Assembly: GCA_921293015.1 (NCBI GenBank)
Contig: OV121092.1
Span: 6,268,001 to 6,332,000 of the forward strand
Source of the DNA: Phorcus lineatus
Lineage: Eukaryota; Mollusca; Gastropoda; Trochida; Trochidae
Reading direction: 5' to 3'
Length of the DNA stretch: 64,000 nt
Every line of letters begins with the position of its first letter. Position 1 is the first letter of the stretch. The notes beneath the pieces were generated by a model. That model saw only the letters and a list, made by a program, of their open reading frames with translations, was not told the origin of the DNA and made no database searches. A program made the position numbers and the translations under genes. Below are positions 1 through 14,095 of the stretch, piece after piece.

Positions 1-500
1 TACCAAAAGGACACATTTTAAAGCTTATTGTTTTTTTAAAAGTGACAATATGAAGGTAGAACGTCGCAATAATGATCGAAAACCGGACAGTGGCGTGCGT
101 CTAATAGTCAAACGTAATTTTGGAGACTTATCTAAAACAGCCAGGAGGGCAGTTAGGAGTTGATAGTGTTTGTTAGGTTATATAACTAGTATCCATATAT
201 ATTGGACGTGAGATCTACACCTCTGAGCATTTATAAGGATGTTTTTATATTTTCATGGAAAACCAGTATTTGTCATATAAATGTCTTTTGGACATGAAAA
301 GTTGAGATGGTTTGATTTTATTTCACCACGTGACATTTAGGTTCGTATCTAAGATAAATTATATGTTATGTAAATCACGGAGTGGCCCTTTAAGGGAAAT
401 TTATCCAAATTCTAGACTCTCTTCCAAAAAGAAAGAAATCTGAGTTCTTCTCCGAGAAATCGCTTCATTGGGGAGGAACAGTTCAACTACCAGATCGCAA
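1..500. other. No gene seen
   Basis: AT-rich sequence without a supported coding region, RNA gene or clear repeat. It may contain the 5' part of the broken gene that follows. Confidence 0.5.
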
Positions 501-2708
501 GGTTTTCATGTTGAACACTTGCCCCTTGGACAACAGCCTAGTCTTACTGCACTTTTTACTGAAGCTGCCAGAAATTAAAAGTGGTTTGAAGACAACAGCT
601 CCTTGGACGTTTGTAGAGTTCTCCTTGAAGTCCACAACCTCTTTGAGGCCGGACACTGGTATTAAGGAAGAGCAGTTTGGATTTGTGCTTATTGTCCACC
701 TCCTTCCACGTCATCATGGAACATGTTTGTTGGTGAAGCTGAACTCTTTGTCCAACATTATGCCACAAGAAACTTTAGCAACATCAAGATGCTCAAAAAT
801 GAAGGTGTTTCATGAAAGAGAAGAACATAAAGAGTACTGAAATATTCCTTGGGTAAGTAAACTTTCATTCAGTATGCCTTTAACTGAAGTAATAATGTTG
901 TCGTCATTTCGTTCACTTGACATCCTTGACAGGATCTTACTTTATTTCCGATTCTTTTTTTTTTCCAGTGACACAGGTCCAGAAAACAAGATGCTTTCAT
1001 CTTAAGAAAGTATTTCCAAGTGGAAAAAATCGCCTGATTCGGAGTGTTTTGCTGGTAAGTAAAGTTTTTATTTTTGATAAGTAGCTGCATAGTTTGATCA
1101 CATACGTGTGTGTGTTCTAATGCAAATATTCAGTAATTTGGGATGCTTTTGAGGCATGTTTGCATCGAGAAAAAACTGATAATGTGAAAGTTTTGGTACA
1201 AATGTTTACATCCATTGTACCATAACGCAATCGATATCATACTAAGCAGTAAATCGTACCAGTTTTGGCAGGTCATTTAAGATTCCTAAAATTTCGAAAA
1301 TATTGTTTTTCTCTACTAAACCCTTTATAAGTAATTTAACAGCTTTAACCGACCCGTGAATAAATTTTTTTTAATTTTTACATGCGAGACCGAAGATTCT
1401 TAAATGTAAAGTAATACACTTACAATTGGTGTTCCTTTGTCAGTTCAGCGGAAGTTTAATTGACGTCCACAGTAAACCAAAATTACATGATATTTGCACT
1501 AAAATACAATAGTACGTGAACATACTTTCGGTATGCAGTATAAGAGTGTTGTTAATATGTATGAAATGGAAGTATTAATGGTTGCAGTGGATGTGTATTG
1601 TATGTTTGTATGTTTGCTGTATGGAAGATATGACCGTATGTAGTTGATAAATATATATGTTTATGAATGGTCTTGTCAGTGGAAGATGAGTATAGATAGT
1701 ACCATAAATGTATTTAGCTGATCTAAGAATGTTTGGTGTCTTGTTAATTTTAATTTTCTGCTCAATTGCTGACACTTAGTGTAGGCAGTTGACTGTGTAA
1801 TTAAGCATACATAAGATGATTGCAATTGGCCGCTTCTGACAAGTTATGTCTCTGCCTCTTGGTGGCAGCGTCTAGCACTTGGCTGCTTTTTTATTTTCTT
1901 TAAGGGAATTTTAGAAGCTGGATTGATGTAGAAGAATAAGTTCTAATGGATAGTCAACTTCTTTATAGTACGAATTGAGATGTTTCGGTCTATATACTAA
2001 CATATTTATCAAGGGAGTGATGTTATTGTACTTCACATGCTATGTGTTTTGATGTGTATATTACTTTTGTCTACGCTTGCACATATTTGAATATTCTGCT
2101 GTGTATTGAATACGTTTTTTTCATAGGACCAAAGGGCTCCAAACGTCTAGGGACAAGGTCATGTGATCAAAGAACATTTGTACACGGTCTCCCCCCAGTG
2201 GTGATAATGAGTGCTTCATTTCTAAGTCAAGAAGGAGAACTTACAGCCGAAACGGTTCCTGAATGTGTCTCTATTTTGAATCACATGTAATATACAATAC
2301 CTTTATTTGGAACTTAATACCATTTTATCCTGCTATCACTGGTTGCAAATAGAGCAAACGTCAGAAACGACAAAGTAAACTGAATACACGAGAAGCAGTT
2401 GTCCTATGTTAACCCTCAAGTAAAAGGGGGATATACATAATGTTCATAATATACACTTGGTTTTGATTGCATCAATGATTACGTAATGATTACATGTCCA
2501 AGCAGTGTGTACGTTAATAGGAAAATCTTTTACTTTTAACAGGTACCATTTGTTTGGCTACACCTTGCGTGAGGATAGTCATTTCAAGGCCTACTTCCGT
2601 CATTGTGGTAGATGGTGTCGATATGATAGACTTTGTGACCCCGAGATCGTTTCTCTTCTGGAGCCAGGATGTGAGGGCAAAATCGAACATGTGTTTATGG
2701 CCATCTGA
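500..2708 (+). pseudogene. Broken spliced gene, C-terminal end like a C19 (USP) His box
   Basis: Seen: four exon-like blocks with splice sites. Exon 1 ends at 852 (GTAAGT), exon 2 is 969-1054 (T-rich tract and CAG before, GTAAGT after), exon 3 is 2127-2286, exon 4 is 2543-2708 (TTTTAACAG before). One frame runs from the end of exon 1 through all junctions with matching phase, but a TAA interrupts exon 2 (about 1002) and most of exon 1 is not open in it. Exons 3-4 encode a tail with YHLFGYTL, SHFKAY and RWCRYDRL, ending at 2708. Inference: GYTL..SHF.AY....W.RYD resembles the catalytic-His region of ubiquitin-specific proteases. The exon 3 donor (CAT|GTAATA) is weak. An alternative is that this is a transposon-carried or noncoding transcript. 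Part of exon 1 (662-808) also looks coding in a different frame, with its own stops, which suggests frameshift decay. Confidence 0.35.
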
Positions 2709-3584
2709 ACTCAACAACAGACTCTTCCCTTCGTACTTTTAAATCTCGTGTTTATATGTAAATGTCGTATGCTTCTTTCGGGTTTAGAATGGTCTGAACA
2801 ACCCAATAGCTGCAGTGACCAGAGTCCGAAGTTAAAGTACTATTTAACTGTCATGAGCTGATTACGGAAATACGTGACTAAGCTTCTTACAAGTTTGCAA
2901 GCTTATGATGACTTTGATTGTATTGTGTATGCTTAGCCTAAAGCTTTTGATATGGATGTTTAAACATTATGTTACAGTCATTGCTATTATTGTTTATTTT
3001 GGAGAATACGATGCCACATACCTATTTGCCATTTCCATTTAAAATAACACAGGGAGATCTTCTCACACGCCACTCAGCCGGAACAAAAAAGCTTAAATCA
3101 TAAGTCTCCCAATGTTATGGTAATAATAAAGTATAAAATTCTAGCGCATATTTATGAAAAAAGCTATTTCAAGACAAAATCATTATGTTATCGTAACGAG
3201 TCAATGTCTTATTTCATGCAAGTCTACCTTTTAGTAATAACGTTTTGATATATTTTGATTAGAGTGATGAATACGTAATTATTTCGTTTTAACGAAATGA
3301 TATATCGTTCAAACGAAATTTTATCTGATAGCTTGAGAGACAGTCCTGTTGATTGGATATATGTTTTGCTGTAGTGAAATAACATCAGCTCATACTTAAT
3401 GTTTACTGTCAGATAATTTATGTAAAAGAGAAGAAGAAGAAATACAAATCTGAATTTTTCTGTTCTCAGTATTCATTGTTCAGATAGTTATACTGACTGT
3501 TCTACCCATTTTTACTTAAACAGTTATAATGTCAAGAGAGAAGCCTGCTTCTGTCAAAAACTTGTACGAATAAATATTTTGATT
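2709..3584. other. No gene seen
   Basis: AT-rich spacer after the broken gene; no supported feature. Confidence 0.5.
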
Positions 3585-4290
3585 ACTACCAGTTATTTAT
3601 TCATTATTTGAAAATCGAATAACTAACCAGTTACTTATTCATTATTGAAAACTGCCAGTTTGTTATTCATTATTTGAATATCGAATAACTAACCAGTTAC
3701 TTACTCATTATTCAAAAACTGCCAGTTTGTTATTCATTATTTGAATATCGCATAACTAACCAGATACTTATTCACTATTCAAAAACTGCCAGTTGGTTTG
3801 TTCATTATTTGAATATCGAATAACTAACTTGGTTAGTTATTCATTATTCGATGTTCAAAACAGTCAGTGAGTTAATCATTATTTGAATATCGAATAACTA
3901 ACCAGTTAATTGTTTCTCTACAAGTAACTGGTAATACCTTTGAGACTGAGAAAGTCGTGATACATGACCGACTCCTCCTTACACCCTATCGTTACCAATG
4001 CTTAACTTTCAGATACGCAAATAAACCATGAAATGAGTCATCATTGCCTTATTAAAAAAACGGATAACTAGCTAGTTAGTTATTCATTATTCAAAATCTG
4101 CCAGTTAGTTATATTATTCATTATTTGAATATCGAATAACTAACCAGTTAGTTATTCATTATTCTTAATCTGCCAGTTTGTTATTCATTATTTGAATATC
4201 GAATAACTAACCAGTTACTTATTCATTATTCAAATAACGAATAACTAACTGGTTAGGTATTCGTTATTTCGAATAACTAATAACTAAAAA
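3585..4290. repeat. About 67-bp minisatellite in two blocks
   Basis: A unit built from gaataactaaccagttactt, ttattcattattcaaaaact and gccagtttgttattcattat repeats about five times in 3585-3915 and three to four times in 4066-4285, with an unrelated spacer of about 150 bases. Each unit contains gaataactaaccagtta and its near reverse complement, so single strands can form many alternative hairpins. Confidence 0.85.
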
Positions 4291-7200
4291 GAGCCTGCCA
4301 AAGAATTTGGACTACTTTACAACAATACAATGTGAATCCATTTTCATAGATATGGTACTTGAGTGATGTTTAGTTTAGGATAGTCAGTCAAAATTAATTG
4401 ATTTCAGCGGCACTGCTTTGTTACAATGAAAGGTATTGATAAAGCTTCTTTGCTAATGCGTGAGTAAAATATATCTGCCAAACAATTCAGGGTTTGTATG
4501 CCAATTGATTGCAAACAAACATTTTTACCAATCAATACATACTTATTTCGTCATTTTATGCACAGTAAGCGAGGTAGCATAATATTAACAATATGAATAA
4601 AATCAATAATCTTTATTATTATTATTATACAGTTCTGCGAAAAAGTAACAATCACTCAAAGGTTACCAGTGAGAATAAATACACCCGAAAAATGCACCTA
4701 CGCCAAGTTTCTTATAAGTTAGACATGTTCAGGATATACATTAATCAATTAATGATAAAAAGAAGCAAATGAATGTACGAAGTGAAATGGAGTTTAATAA
4801 GTTTTGAGTTTTTAAGATTTTTTAATACAAAAATTCATATTTGTAAACAGTTTCACAATATCGTTTATGAAAAAGGTTTGGCATCTTAACTGATACTCTA
4901 CAACCTCATACAACCATGCGATTATAAACTGTTAACTTTACTTTTCAAGATCAGAATGAAATACAACCATGCGAGATCCTAACAAGATCCAATATATTAA
5001 TCAAAGAATGTACTAACACATTGCAGGTGCTCGGAGACAGAAAAAACTTTCTATTGCTAGTTAATTGGATGAACTGCGAGAATGTTGTAATAGAATATTT
5101 GGTTAAGTTGTTAAGAATATAAACTGTGACATATTGGCTCTTTCGTACCCAACATTTTGAAATTAATATATTCCTACCTCTTAATGCTATTGCCGAACGA
5201 ACTAACGACATTACAAATAATAATTTCTGTGTTGTATGGTGAAATGTCCGAGAAGGAAAATATGAAATCTTATGTTTTATGCAGAATCGAATTCATAGAA
5301 ATATACATTGAAATAATTTGTTATACAAAACCGTCAATAACATAGACAAATACATGTGTTAAGTGATAAGTTACAACATTTGCAAAACGTACCGTAAAGC
5401 ACTGTTAAAGCCTTCACGCTTGGAATACAGAAGAAACATCCTTTAAACTGTCCTCTATGGCAAATCCCTTATACGCTGTCACTAGTGTACTGTTTTTGTA
5501 ATCCTTGCAATCTCGAAATGCTTAAAATCTAGAAGATCTCTTACTGGCTTATTTCATGGAAATGTTTACATGAAAACCTTGCAAGAATGTCTCAATCACG
5601 TATTTAAAATACGCGTCACGAAACCTTACATCATAGGAAACACATTAACACGTTACACTGTTAACACATGGTGTCTTTGATTCGACATGCATGTTTGTCA
5701 CATGGTGTGTAATGGTTTTATTAACACGAACTAGCTCTTTTCCTTTGATAGGACTATATGTGTCTCTGAAGTAGAGTATCAAACTACCTAAAGCAGTGTT
5801 GTAGGATAAAGGGTTGTAGTAGGATGGTTGTGAATCCGTCTTAGTATGAAAAACTTAGCCATTATTCATGCTGAAAATAGCTTACTTTTAAGGATCAAAT
5901 CACAATCCAGAAAATACTATCACTTAATGTGTTTTGGTGAATGTCTGAAATGTAGTTCGAAGGAGTAAGGAAACTATAAAAGGCATACAAAATGTTTTAA
6001 AAAACATGATGATCACACATAATGACATTGACATTGACAGAAAGGAAACATCTTTTATTCATTGTATCAAGGTGTTTGTTTTGTCTTTACGTGTAATTTT
6101 TGAATTAACAATGATTTAAAAGTCATCACTAAATCACTCATGTGAAAGGTCGGCACAAGGGATTAGTCAAGCATATACGGCATATCAATTATTAGATTTT
6201 ACTTATGGCTTGTTTGAAATGTTTTAATGAAATGTTTAGGAATATAAAACAATTCTTTGTAAAAAGTAAAAGGAATGGCATAGATTGAAATTCTAGAAGA
6301 AAATTTTCCTGCGTATGTCGAATTACACAATTCTTGACTCTTATTCAAATGACCATCCACAGAGAATGTAATCCAATCACTCACGTCGTTGAAAATGTAA
6401 CATATATTTGATACGATAATTGGTAAGCACGGCATAAGACATATGGAATAATCATAGAAGTAAAAGAAGAAACAAATGAACATATATTTATTTGATCCTC
6501 GCCCACATTGTAAATGATGTACAACCATTTACATAACACCAATTTCAATAATCGAATTGTAGAGGTTGAAAATTGTATTGTGATTTCATTCTTACCTCAT
6601 TTGATATATATTTACCTACTTTAAATGCGTTTAATTTATTTAAATCTTTTAAAAAGTGATACAAATTTATACGTTATAAGGTCCATCCCTATGACATTGC
6701 TATTCAAGATGTTAATAGTTACGGCAGATTAACATAAAATGGTACACATTTTCAATAACATTATTACCTTGGCCTTTACAATACTCAAACTTTAAGGCTT
6801 CCCTGTGTATATCTACCTACTACTATCATTAGATGTGATTGGATGTGTAGATGAATTTTCTCACACATTATCTCTCAAGAGAACATTTTACCTGATCAAA
6901 ACATGTTAAAAGAAAGTTTACTTAAGAAAGTAAGGCATAGGTAAATGAAACTCGGTATTTGAAATAATCATCATATGGTTTTTTCAAATTTTTCATATTG
7001 GCAGTTTCTTGGAAACGCAACTTAAAAATTTGTTTCTGGTGCAGAACTAAAAAACTGCAGGCCCCGGTTTATGAAACTTGGTATACGAAAAAATCCCCAT
7101 GTGTTGATGTGCCTTTTGTGGTTTTCAGTTTTCTGGGTTGATTTTTTTTTACAGTATTTTACAGTATTCACACATCATTATTTACAGAATCCTTTTCAAA

Positions 7201-8936
7201 TGAAGACTGATAATTTTAAACTTATGTGCTAACTAGTCATCTTCCTCTGACATTTGTGGTTATTCTGTCTTGAAAATATCTTCAGTTGTAGAGATTCTGA
7301 ATCAGAGTCCTCTCCCTTTACCTTTTCCCTTTCGGTATTAAGCAATAAGGAAGAAACACTGCTATTGTCGCATTGTCGGCAGAAATAGACTATTACTGTT
7401 TGGATATCGGACACCATTGTGTGTTCAAATGTTTGCGTTAGATCTCTGTCTAACCTTTGAATTATAAACGTAGGTTTCTCGAAACATATCCTCCTCTTGT
7501 GTATATATTTATATTGGTAGAAGTAGCTAGAACAAGCAAGCTTTTCTTTGGCAGTGAAACTGCAACAGCTAGCGAAATACGAATCTATTCAACTTCTCAC
7601 ACTGCTGTTTCGCAAGAAAAACAAATTGTGTTCACATTTGATGAAGCACTTTAACTTTTAAACAGTCATTGTAAATTCTCAAATGTGCTTTGATTTTTTA
7701 AAACAAGGATTAAGTTAATCTTAACTTAAGCTTATTCATTTTATTGCCATTTATCTCAATAACAACATTTGGATTGAACAATTCTACACAGACAGACATG
7801 TACCTAATTAGATCTATTGGGAAGTGAAGCCATCCATTAGAACTAAAAGAGTAGAACGCTTTGCTACGTCATGACAAGTCATTGCTGCTTAGTTGTTCTA
7901 TTAGAATATGAATTTAGTCTCAATATGGTTGTATAAAATCAGCCGCTGTTCTCAAATAATGCTAAAACTCCCAAGAGAACGGATCAGACGCTGTTTACGT
8001 GTTCTTATAGAGAATATTACGGGAAAAGAGTGTATCTTTTGTTTGTTTGTTTCTGTATGTTTAAAATCGTTATCTACAGACAACTGCAAATAGAATTATC
8101 ACTTGCCCCTTTGGAGTTCTTATCAAGAGAGAAATGCGTAAAACAGCTTTTCACGGTATTATGAAATACACAACACGGTTTGTTACGCATTACATATATG
8201 GGTATCACGAATAAAAAGTTGTTTGTGCTTCCTTCATTGTCAATTCAATATATAACCACTTGCATGGAATGGCTGTCTGAAAGACTTCCTCAACCCTCCG
8301 GAGCTTTCAGATATCCTTTTTTAATTACAGCCCTCATAATAAACTTCAAATCAAAATATGTCGCCAGGCGTGTAAATATAAATAACTTGCATGAATACCG
8401 TTTTGATTAATACGCCTCGAAAGAAGCTATGTTTATCATACTTGTACAAATGGGATAGTTTACAGTCTGCCTGGTAAGCACATGGTTGTTACGTGGTTGT
8501 TGATAATAATTCTTTAAGGATTTAATCAATTATGAGATTGTCTTACAAACGTTAAAATGTACTTTCTTTCATTGCTTTCAAATGTAGTCCAAAATCATGT
8601 AAAATCACATTCACTTACGATCGACTTATTCAAGCATCATTAACCAAAACCTTTCGCAGACAGTTAATACCTAAATGAACCCCACAGACATTTGTCCTTT
8701 TACTAGGCAATATAAATGAAAGGTTGAAAATAAATATTAAAACAAATGTTTTTCTTCATCAGTATGTAACGATAAAATACGTCAAGAAGTGTTCAGTTTG
8801 AAAGGGTTTGAATAGAAATCTTGTATATGCTGATTAACACTATTGGTATGTGTTGAAGATAACTTATGAAATATTGTAGCCTACATAAAAAAGTAATTAT
8901 ATTTTGATTGTAAATATCATGAATCCATAAATTATA
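4291..8936. other. AT-rich region, no gene seen
   Basis: Only short random frames. A short ATT run lies at 4613-4629. No splice-consistent exon, tRNA or transposon protein similarity was found by eye. Confidence 0.5.
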
Positions 8937-9045
8937 CTTGGATTTTGTAGATTTATCATTTACTGTAAATTCACTACGATATATGAGTATTAATGTTGGC
9001 TTTTGTAAATCTATCATGTATTGTAAATTCACCATGACATATGTT
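8937..9045. repeat. Direct duplication, period about 60 bp
   Basis: Two adjacent diverged copies of a block containing ttttgtagatttatcatt / ttttgtaaatctatcatg followed by actgtaaattcac / attgtaaattcac. The 178-residue open frame over this point has no recognisable domain and starts inside the duplication; I treat it as chance. Confidence 0.6.
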
Positions 9046-11500
9046 TGTTCATGTATTCTGGAGCGGTATTCAGATAAGATTTTGCAGCTTGTTTACCAAT
9101 CCAATTTCTTTCAAGAAATAAATATGTTTAAATCAATCAAGTATTGCGTCTTCCCATTGTATACCTCTAATACGTGCTACTGTCCCTTTAACTCCATAAA
9201 ATATAATTTCAGGCATAATAAATATATCTTGCACAATGGAAACTTTCTCAGGTTCTTCAAGACGATTCTCAAAACGTCTTCAAATACGTTGTGTTTGTTA
9301 TACTGTAGCGCCTCCAGGGTAAACAGATTTCCAAGGGCGATAAATAACAGTTTTCACAACAATCTCGTGTTTTTCAGCATCTTCTCTGGGCTTTTAAGGA
9401 TTACTAAACAATGTCTTTTAGCACTTATGAAGCAATTATTTGTTTACAGAGCAAAGATGACTGGACCAAAATAGCTAAGTAACACAAAACATTAATTGTC
9501 TGAATTTGATTAGATCTACAGATGTTCGTATATTTTCTACTCTGTGAAATTCCACTTAATTGTCATATTATTATATTTCCATATTTTGTTTTGTACATAA
9601 CTTTAAATAACCTGTATTTGCTTTGAAAGTGTTTTAGCTGTTGTTCTGTCTTCGTGTTCAGTGAAAAACTGTTGACATATCATATATATGTAGGCATATA
9701 TTCATATTATTTACTTATTGACCATTAAATTTAGTGTAACGTTTTAACATTAGATAAATTTTGAATAGCATTTCGAGATGTTATGATTTACAATAAATAC
9801 GAATTCCAATACATAAAATTGAATAATGTTATGAAGGTATAATAAAGTTAAACTAAAAATGACCTTTTACCTATACCAGCTGGTAAGTGTTATTAATGTC
9901 GAGTGTCCGCATTTGCAAACCCTCAAGTAAAATCATGCAATAATGCAGCATTTATGACAATAAATTACTGACAGGATTAATTTTTTTCAAAATCGCTGTT
10001 TGATTCCTATCATCAATGTTGATAAAGTTTTAATGATTATTTAACAAACTGAACGTATTTTAAATTTATGTCTTGATATTCAAACAAAGGACACTCAATT
10101 TCGATATTCAAATCAAGTATATAAAACAGATTATTTGAAACTGTTTTATGTATAACTTAATTATATTTTCTGTTTTTGTGTCCAGCTCTTTTTGTTGTAT
10201 TTAAGGAGCAGTGTTCAAATAAGCCTCAAGGCTTGTACACCAATCGTTATTTCATTTAATGAAATAAAAATATGTTTAAACCATTTATTCCAAATTCAGT
10301 GTCCTTTACAATTCGTAGGTATCACGGTGATGTAATATCTAGGTATATTTATATGAGTGAGCGAGGCTAATCGTAAATTAGTTTTTTCTGTACATAATGC
10401 ATTCTTGTAAAATATGATGAAAGACATGAATAGTTGTTTTTAAGGACATACAGTACATAATTTGTTTTGGTTTAAATTTTCAGTTTCTTTCCTCGAAAGG
10501 TTAACATAAAAGATGTGAAACTGATATAATGCTTACAATACATATTTGAGAGAGGGAGATGCGGAAAGAAATCATGAATATCGAAGTTCATTATCATTCT
10601 GTTCTTAATATTTGCAAAGATGTGTTGAGGTTGCGGTTCAATCATCCATTTCCTCAGCATAATCTATATAAATACCCGTCACCCTTCATATGGTTGGTTT
10701 TCACGAAATACATGTATTATAAACACATCCTATTTGAAAAATCAATCATTTTATGCAATAACATTTTCCTACCAATATTTGAATGCACTTTTTCAAATAT
10801 CTATATTGAATGTTTTAAAGTGCGATTTTGCGGCATCGGTGTAGAATCGTCTTTAAAATGTATGTATATGTATCGTAAGACACAAGACACAAACTCCCAT
10901 CTTCACAACGTCACGGGCTAAACCAAAATATTTTGTCCATCTCAATTTTCACCTTGCCCTGGTAAGTTGAAAAAGTCAATGATTATATTATAAGTTGTAT
11001 GCTTCTCCCGAGTGTACTACGGTCTGATGTACCATCTTTGTAGCGGTGTCACCCGAGCCGTTTTTATCTTACCGATGTGTTTCACGTTTGATTTACTTTG
11101 AAATAAAAATCCGCAATAAGTGACCTTATATTTATTGGGCTGGTGATTTGCCGAACTCTCAGATCTCAATGTTAGTGAACTATGTACATGTCAATCTACT
11201 TTGGTTGCAGTGAATGATATGAGGTATTATATTTGTAAGATTTAAATGAGAACTTGCATCCGAGCTTGATTTATTTAAATATTGTGCTTCATACACAATA
11301 CATTTTAGAATGGAAGGTAAATTAACTTTTAATAGATTTTATGACAAAAAGCTGATAATTTGAATGAATTCAACGTACACAACAAATATAAACAGTTGCT
11401 TATCAATAAAGTGTTTTTCACAATGTGTTAAGCCTTCACAAGGCCAAAGAACAAACAATACACAGCTGGTGTGTTTGCCGAACTTTGCGACATTGAGGGT
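9046..11500. other. AT-rich region, no gene seen
   Basis: No supported coding region, RNA gene or repeat in this interval. Confidence 0.45.
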
Positions 11501-12016
11501 TCATTTTCCGACAATTACGTTGATATTCTGAATAGTAAAGTTCTGGAACATTGACGATGTTTGGTTCATTTTCACATTAGCTTGATAGTTGAGAATTGAA
11601 TAGTCACAAAAGAGGTCGTTTATGTCCAGATCTTCTAAGAAAGCATGCTGGTTTTCATGTTGGATTTTACTCGGAGTTATCGGCAGCAATGACGTCTCCC
11701 CTGATCTTGAACTTGTGACGTCTTCGAGAGAAGTTGGCTCGAAAGCGGGGGTGGAAAAACGCATCCCACAAGATAAAGCGTGGCTCATTTGCATTTTTTT
11801 CGGTTTGACACTCGTTGATAAACGGCAAGTGAACTCTTATCTCCGCTAGCGCTACAGTGTCGACTTCCTGAAAACTAGGATCTTGCCTCCAGTCCGTCAA
11901 GTACTCTTGCAGAATTTTGGCTGATGATAAGTTTGATTTCTTCGTATTGTCAGGAATCACTTTTGAACGTTTTATCTAATATTTCTTCATGAAATGTGAA
12001 GCGAAGCGCCATTGTC
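11501..12016 (-). pseudogene. Small unrecognised gene broken by frameshifts
   Basis: Three overlapping minus-strand frames look like pieces of one coding region. The first starts at an ATG GCG near 12016 and stops after about 20 codons; the second (from about 11960) includes KILQEYLTDWRQ and LAEIRVHLPFINECQ; the third (ending 11501) has GETSLLPITPSK and LEDLDINDLFCDYS. The switch from second to third falls in or near a run of seven A (minus strand, about 11797). GC content is higher than in the surroundings and codons look non-random. I see no splice sites that would join the frames. Protein family not recognised. It could be a pseudogene, or three chance frames in a GC-richer island. Confidence 0.3.
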
Positions 12017-13905
12017 AGCGCCAGCTGATGAATGTTTACATAAAGGTAAGATAAGATTTTTAAACTTGTTATGTTAGGAATGCTATTTAACCAAAAGTAC
12101 ATTTACTATCATCTCAAAATAAGACAATCAGAATCTGACATAATATCATGTAGTTTTATGAGGACTATATAAACATTTCAAAATTGGACTTTCCCAAAAG
12201 CTTCGAACTCATTATAGTCGATCTCTGTGTGTCATTTAGACAGTGAAGTGTAGTATAAATAGTACACGGTAGTTGCTAATGGCTTCCTATCATGGACGCA
12301 GCTGGAATAGAGATTCCGGAAGTGTTTCAAGGACGTGTCGCATGGTCTTTTCCTTGATTCACAGGAGTGATTTCAGTGATCAGTTTATCCAGTGAATTTG
12401 AGATAAGCCTTGACAATTGATCAATATGTAGGAGACATTGCATGAGGGGCAATGACATACTTGGAGTGACAAAGAGTGCCAAAATATCAGTATTTCCCGA
12501 GCGAGAGCGAGTGTCGTGAACATATTATGCCATTGGCACGAATATCATATTCTGTTTCTCACCAAAGTAGCGAAATCAAAGGAAATTATCAAAATCAACA
12601 TGCAAGCAGTTTACCAACCGTCGTCACATTTGGACCGCAATGTCATAACGGAAAAGTGACATCAAAGCATTGTTAATGACATAACGCCACAATAAAAAAG
12701 CTATATTTTGCGCTAGGGCACTGTATGAAAAATATGAACCTTGATATTCGGTACTAAATCGTGAATCTTACAGCATGTGATATTGAGACATCAGAATGGT
12801 TTTGAAAAAAAATCTGAAAATTGCTATGTTTTAGGTTTTATTCGAATCAATTGAAATAAAACAGACTAAAGTTATCCCCTTAATTTCTTTCATAATCTAT
12901 TTATCCGAATTATATGGAACCTCAGGCGGAAAAATCGTAAGATTGCAATGATGATGAAAATTTGAAATGAATTATTCTAAACAAGTATGATGCAAGATTC
13001 AGATACCACAAACGTTACACTAATTCTAGATATATTTTTAAAAAAGATACCTTGATGTTTTTGGAATTTTCAGAAACATGTATGCAAAAGTTTTCATTCG
13101 AATCACACAAAAGAGAAACATAATAGGATTATCGTCTTTCACCCATAATTATCAAAATTATCATAAACTGAATTGATGTAAGAAAAAGAAACTACCAAAC
13201 GAAAACTACAAGTTTATTTCAATGTTAGGGCTTATATAAAAGGATTTATAAATGTCACAAATTGAATTTGGGGTAACGTTAACACATAAACTATCAAACT
13301 AGTCAACACTAAGCAGCAATGTTGATATCCGAGTCATTGTTCTTTCACTATTGTGTAGAATTTCATTTAGTCCTCTTTAACAATGTCTTTTATGAGGGAT
13401 AACGACAGCTCATATGAACTTCACAATCGATAAGCATCATAATACAAACAGAAATCCCATCAACCAAGATCGGGGAAGGGATTATCTATCAAAAAGCTCA
13501 CGAATGAAAATGAAACAAATTTCTTTGCGATGAGCCATTTTTTCACAACTTAATTGCGCGAAACGGTTTATGTATCTCTGTAATCAGATATCTCATCTTG
13601 TCAAAGGATAACATCTCCCAACTGATCAAAGATCTACAAACACAAATTTATTTTTTGTTTAACGAATTCTCTTTTCAAGCTTTCAGAAACAATCACACTT
13701 TCATCACATTACTCTGGTTTTTTTTATTGAACTTCCTTTGATATCGTTTTATTAATGAAATAAATATTGATTTTTTTATAAAGGCACATAAAAATGCTCG
13801 AATTATACTGCTACATTGTAACTTATTTCGATATGGACAGAGGATCATCAAACATGGGGCACATATTTGAAAATTGAAAATACCGTTGTTTTGGTCAACA
13901 GTTGT
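12017..13905. other. No gene seen
   Basis: AT-rich, with only short random frames. Confidence 0.45.
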
Positions 13906-13910
13906 GTTGG

Positions 13911-14095
13911 TAGCCGTGGACCATATGGTGTAGTGGTTAATGTGTTCTCTCGTCAAAGGTCCGGGTTCGAAGCCATGCGGTGACACCAAAGCCTTGATTA
14001 TTTGGCATTTTTGACTTTTGGCAAGGCACTTAATTAACATTGCTCTCAATTAACTCAGCACTTGGGTTCCTGAATAAGGAATGTACGGACCCCAA
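13911..14095 (+). mobile_element. tRNA-derived SINE
   Basis: The head has pol III internal promoter boxes: an A box (tggtgtagtgg, 13926-13936) and a perfect B box (ggttcgaagcc, 13964-13974). Their spacing suits a tRNA-derived head of about 72 bases. The body at 14016-14047 contains ttggcaaggcacttaa followed by cattgctct, a string shared by the conserved central parts of many metazoan SINEs (recalled, not searched). No tRNA-like 3' stem closes correctly, so this is a SINE rather than a tRNA gene. Confidence 0.7.

Noticed and set aside
3585..4290. CRISPR-like array
   Set aside because: Units are contiguous and similar over their whole length with no unique spacers, and the DNA is animal.
8938..9474. 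178-residue plus-strand frame
   Set aside because: Starts inside a direct duplication, has AT-driven composition, no domain, no Kozak or splice context.
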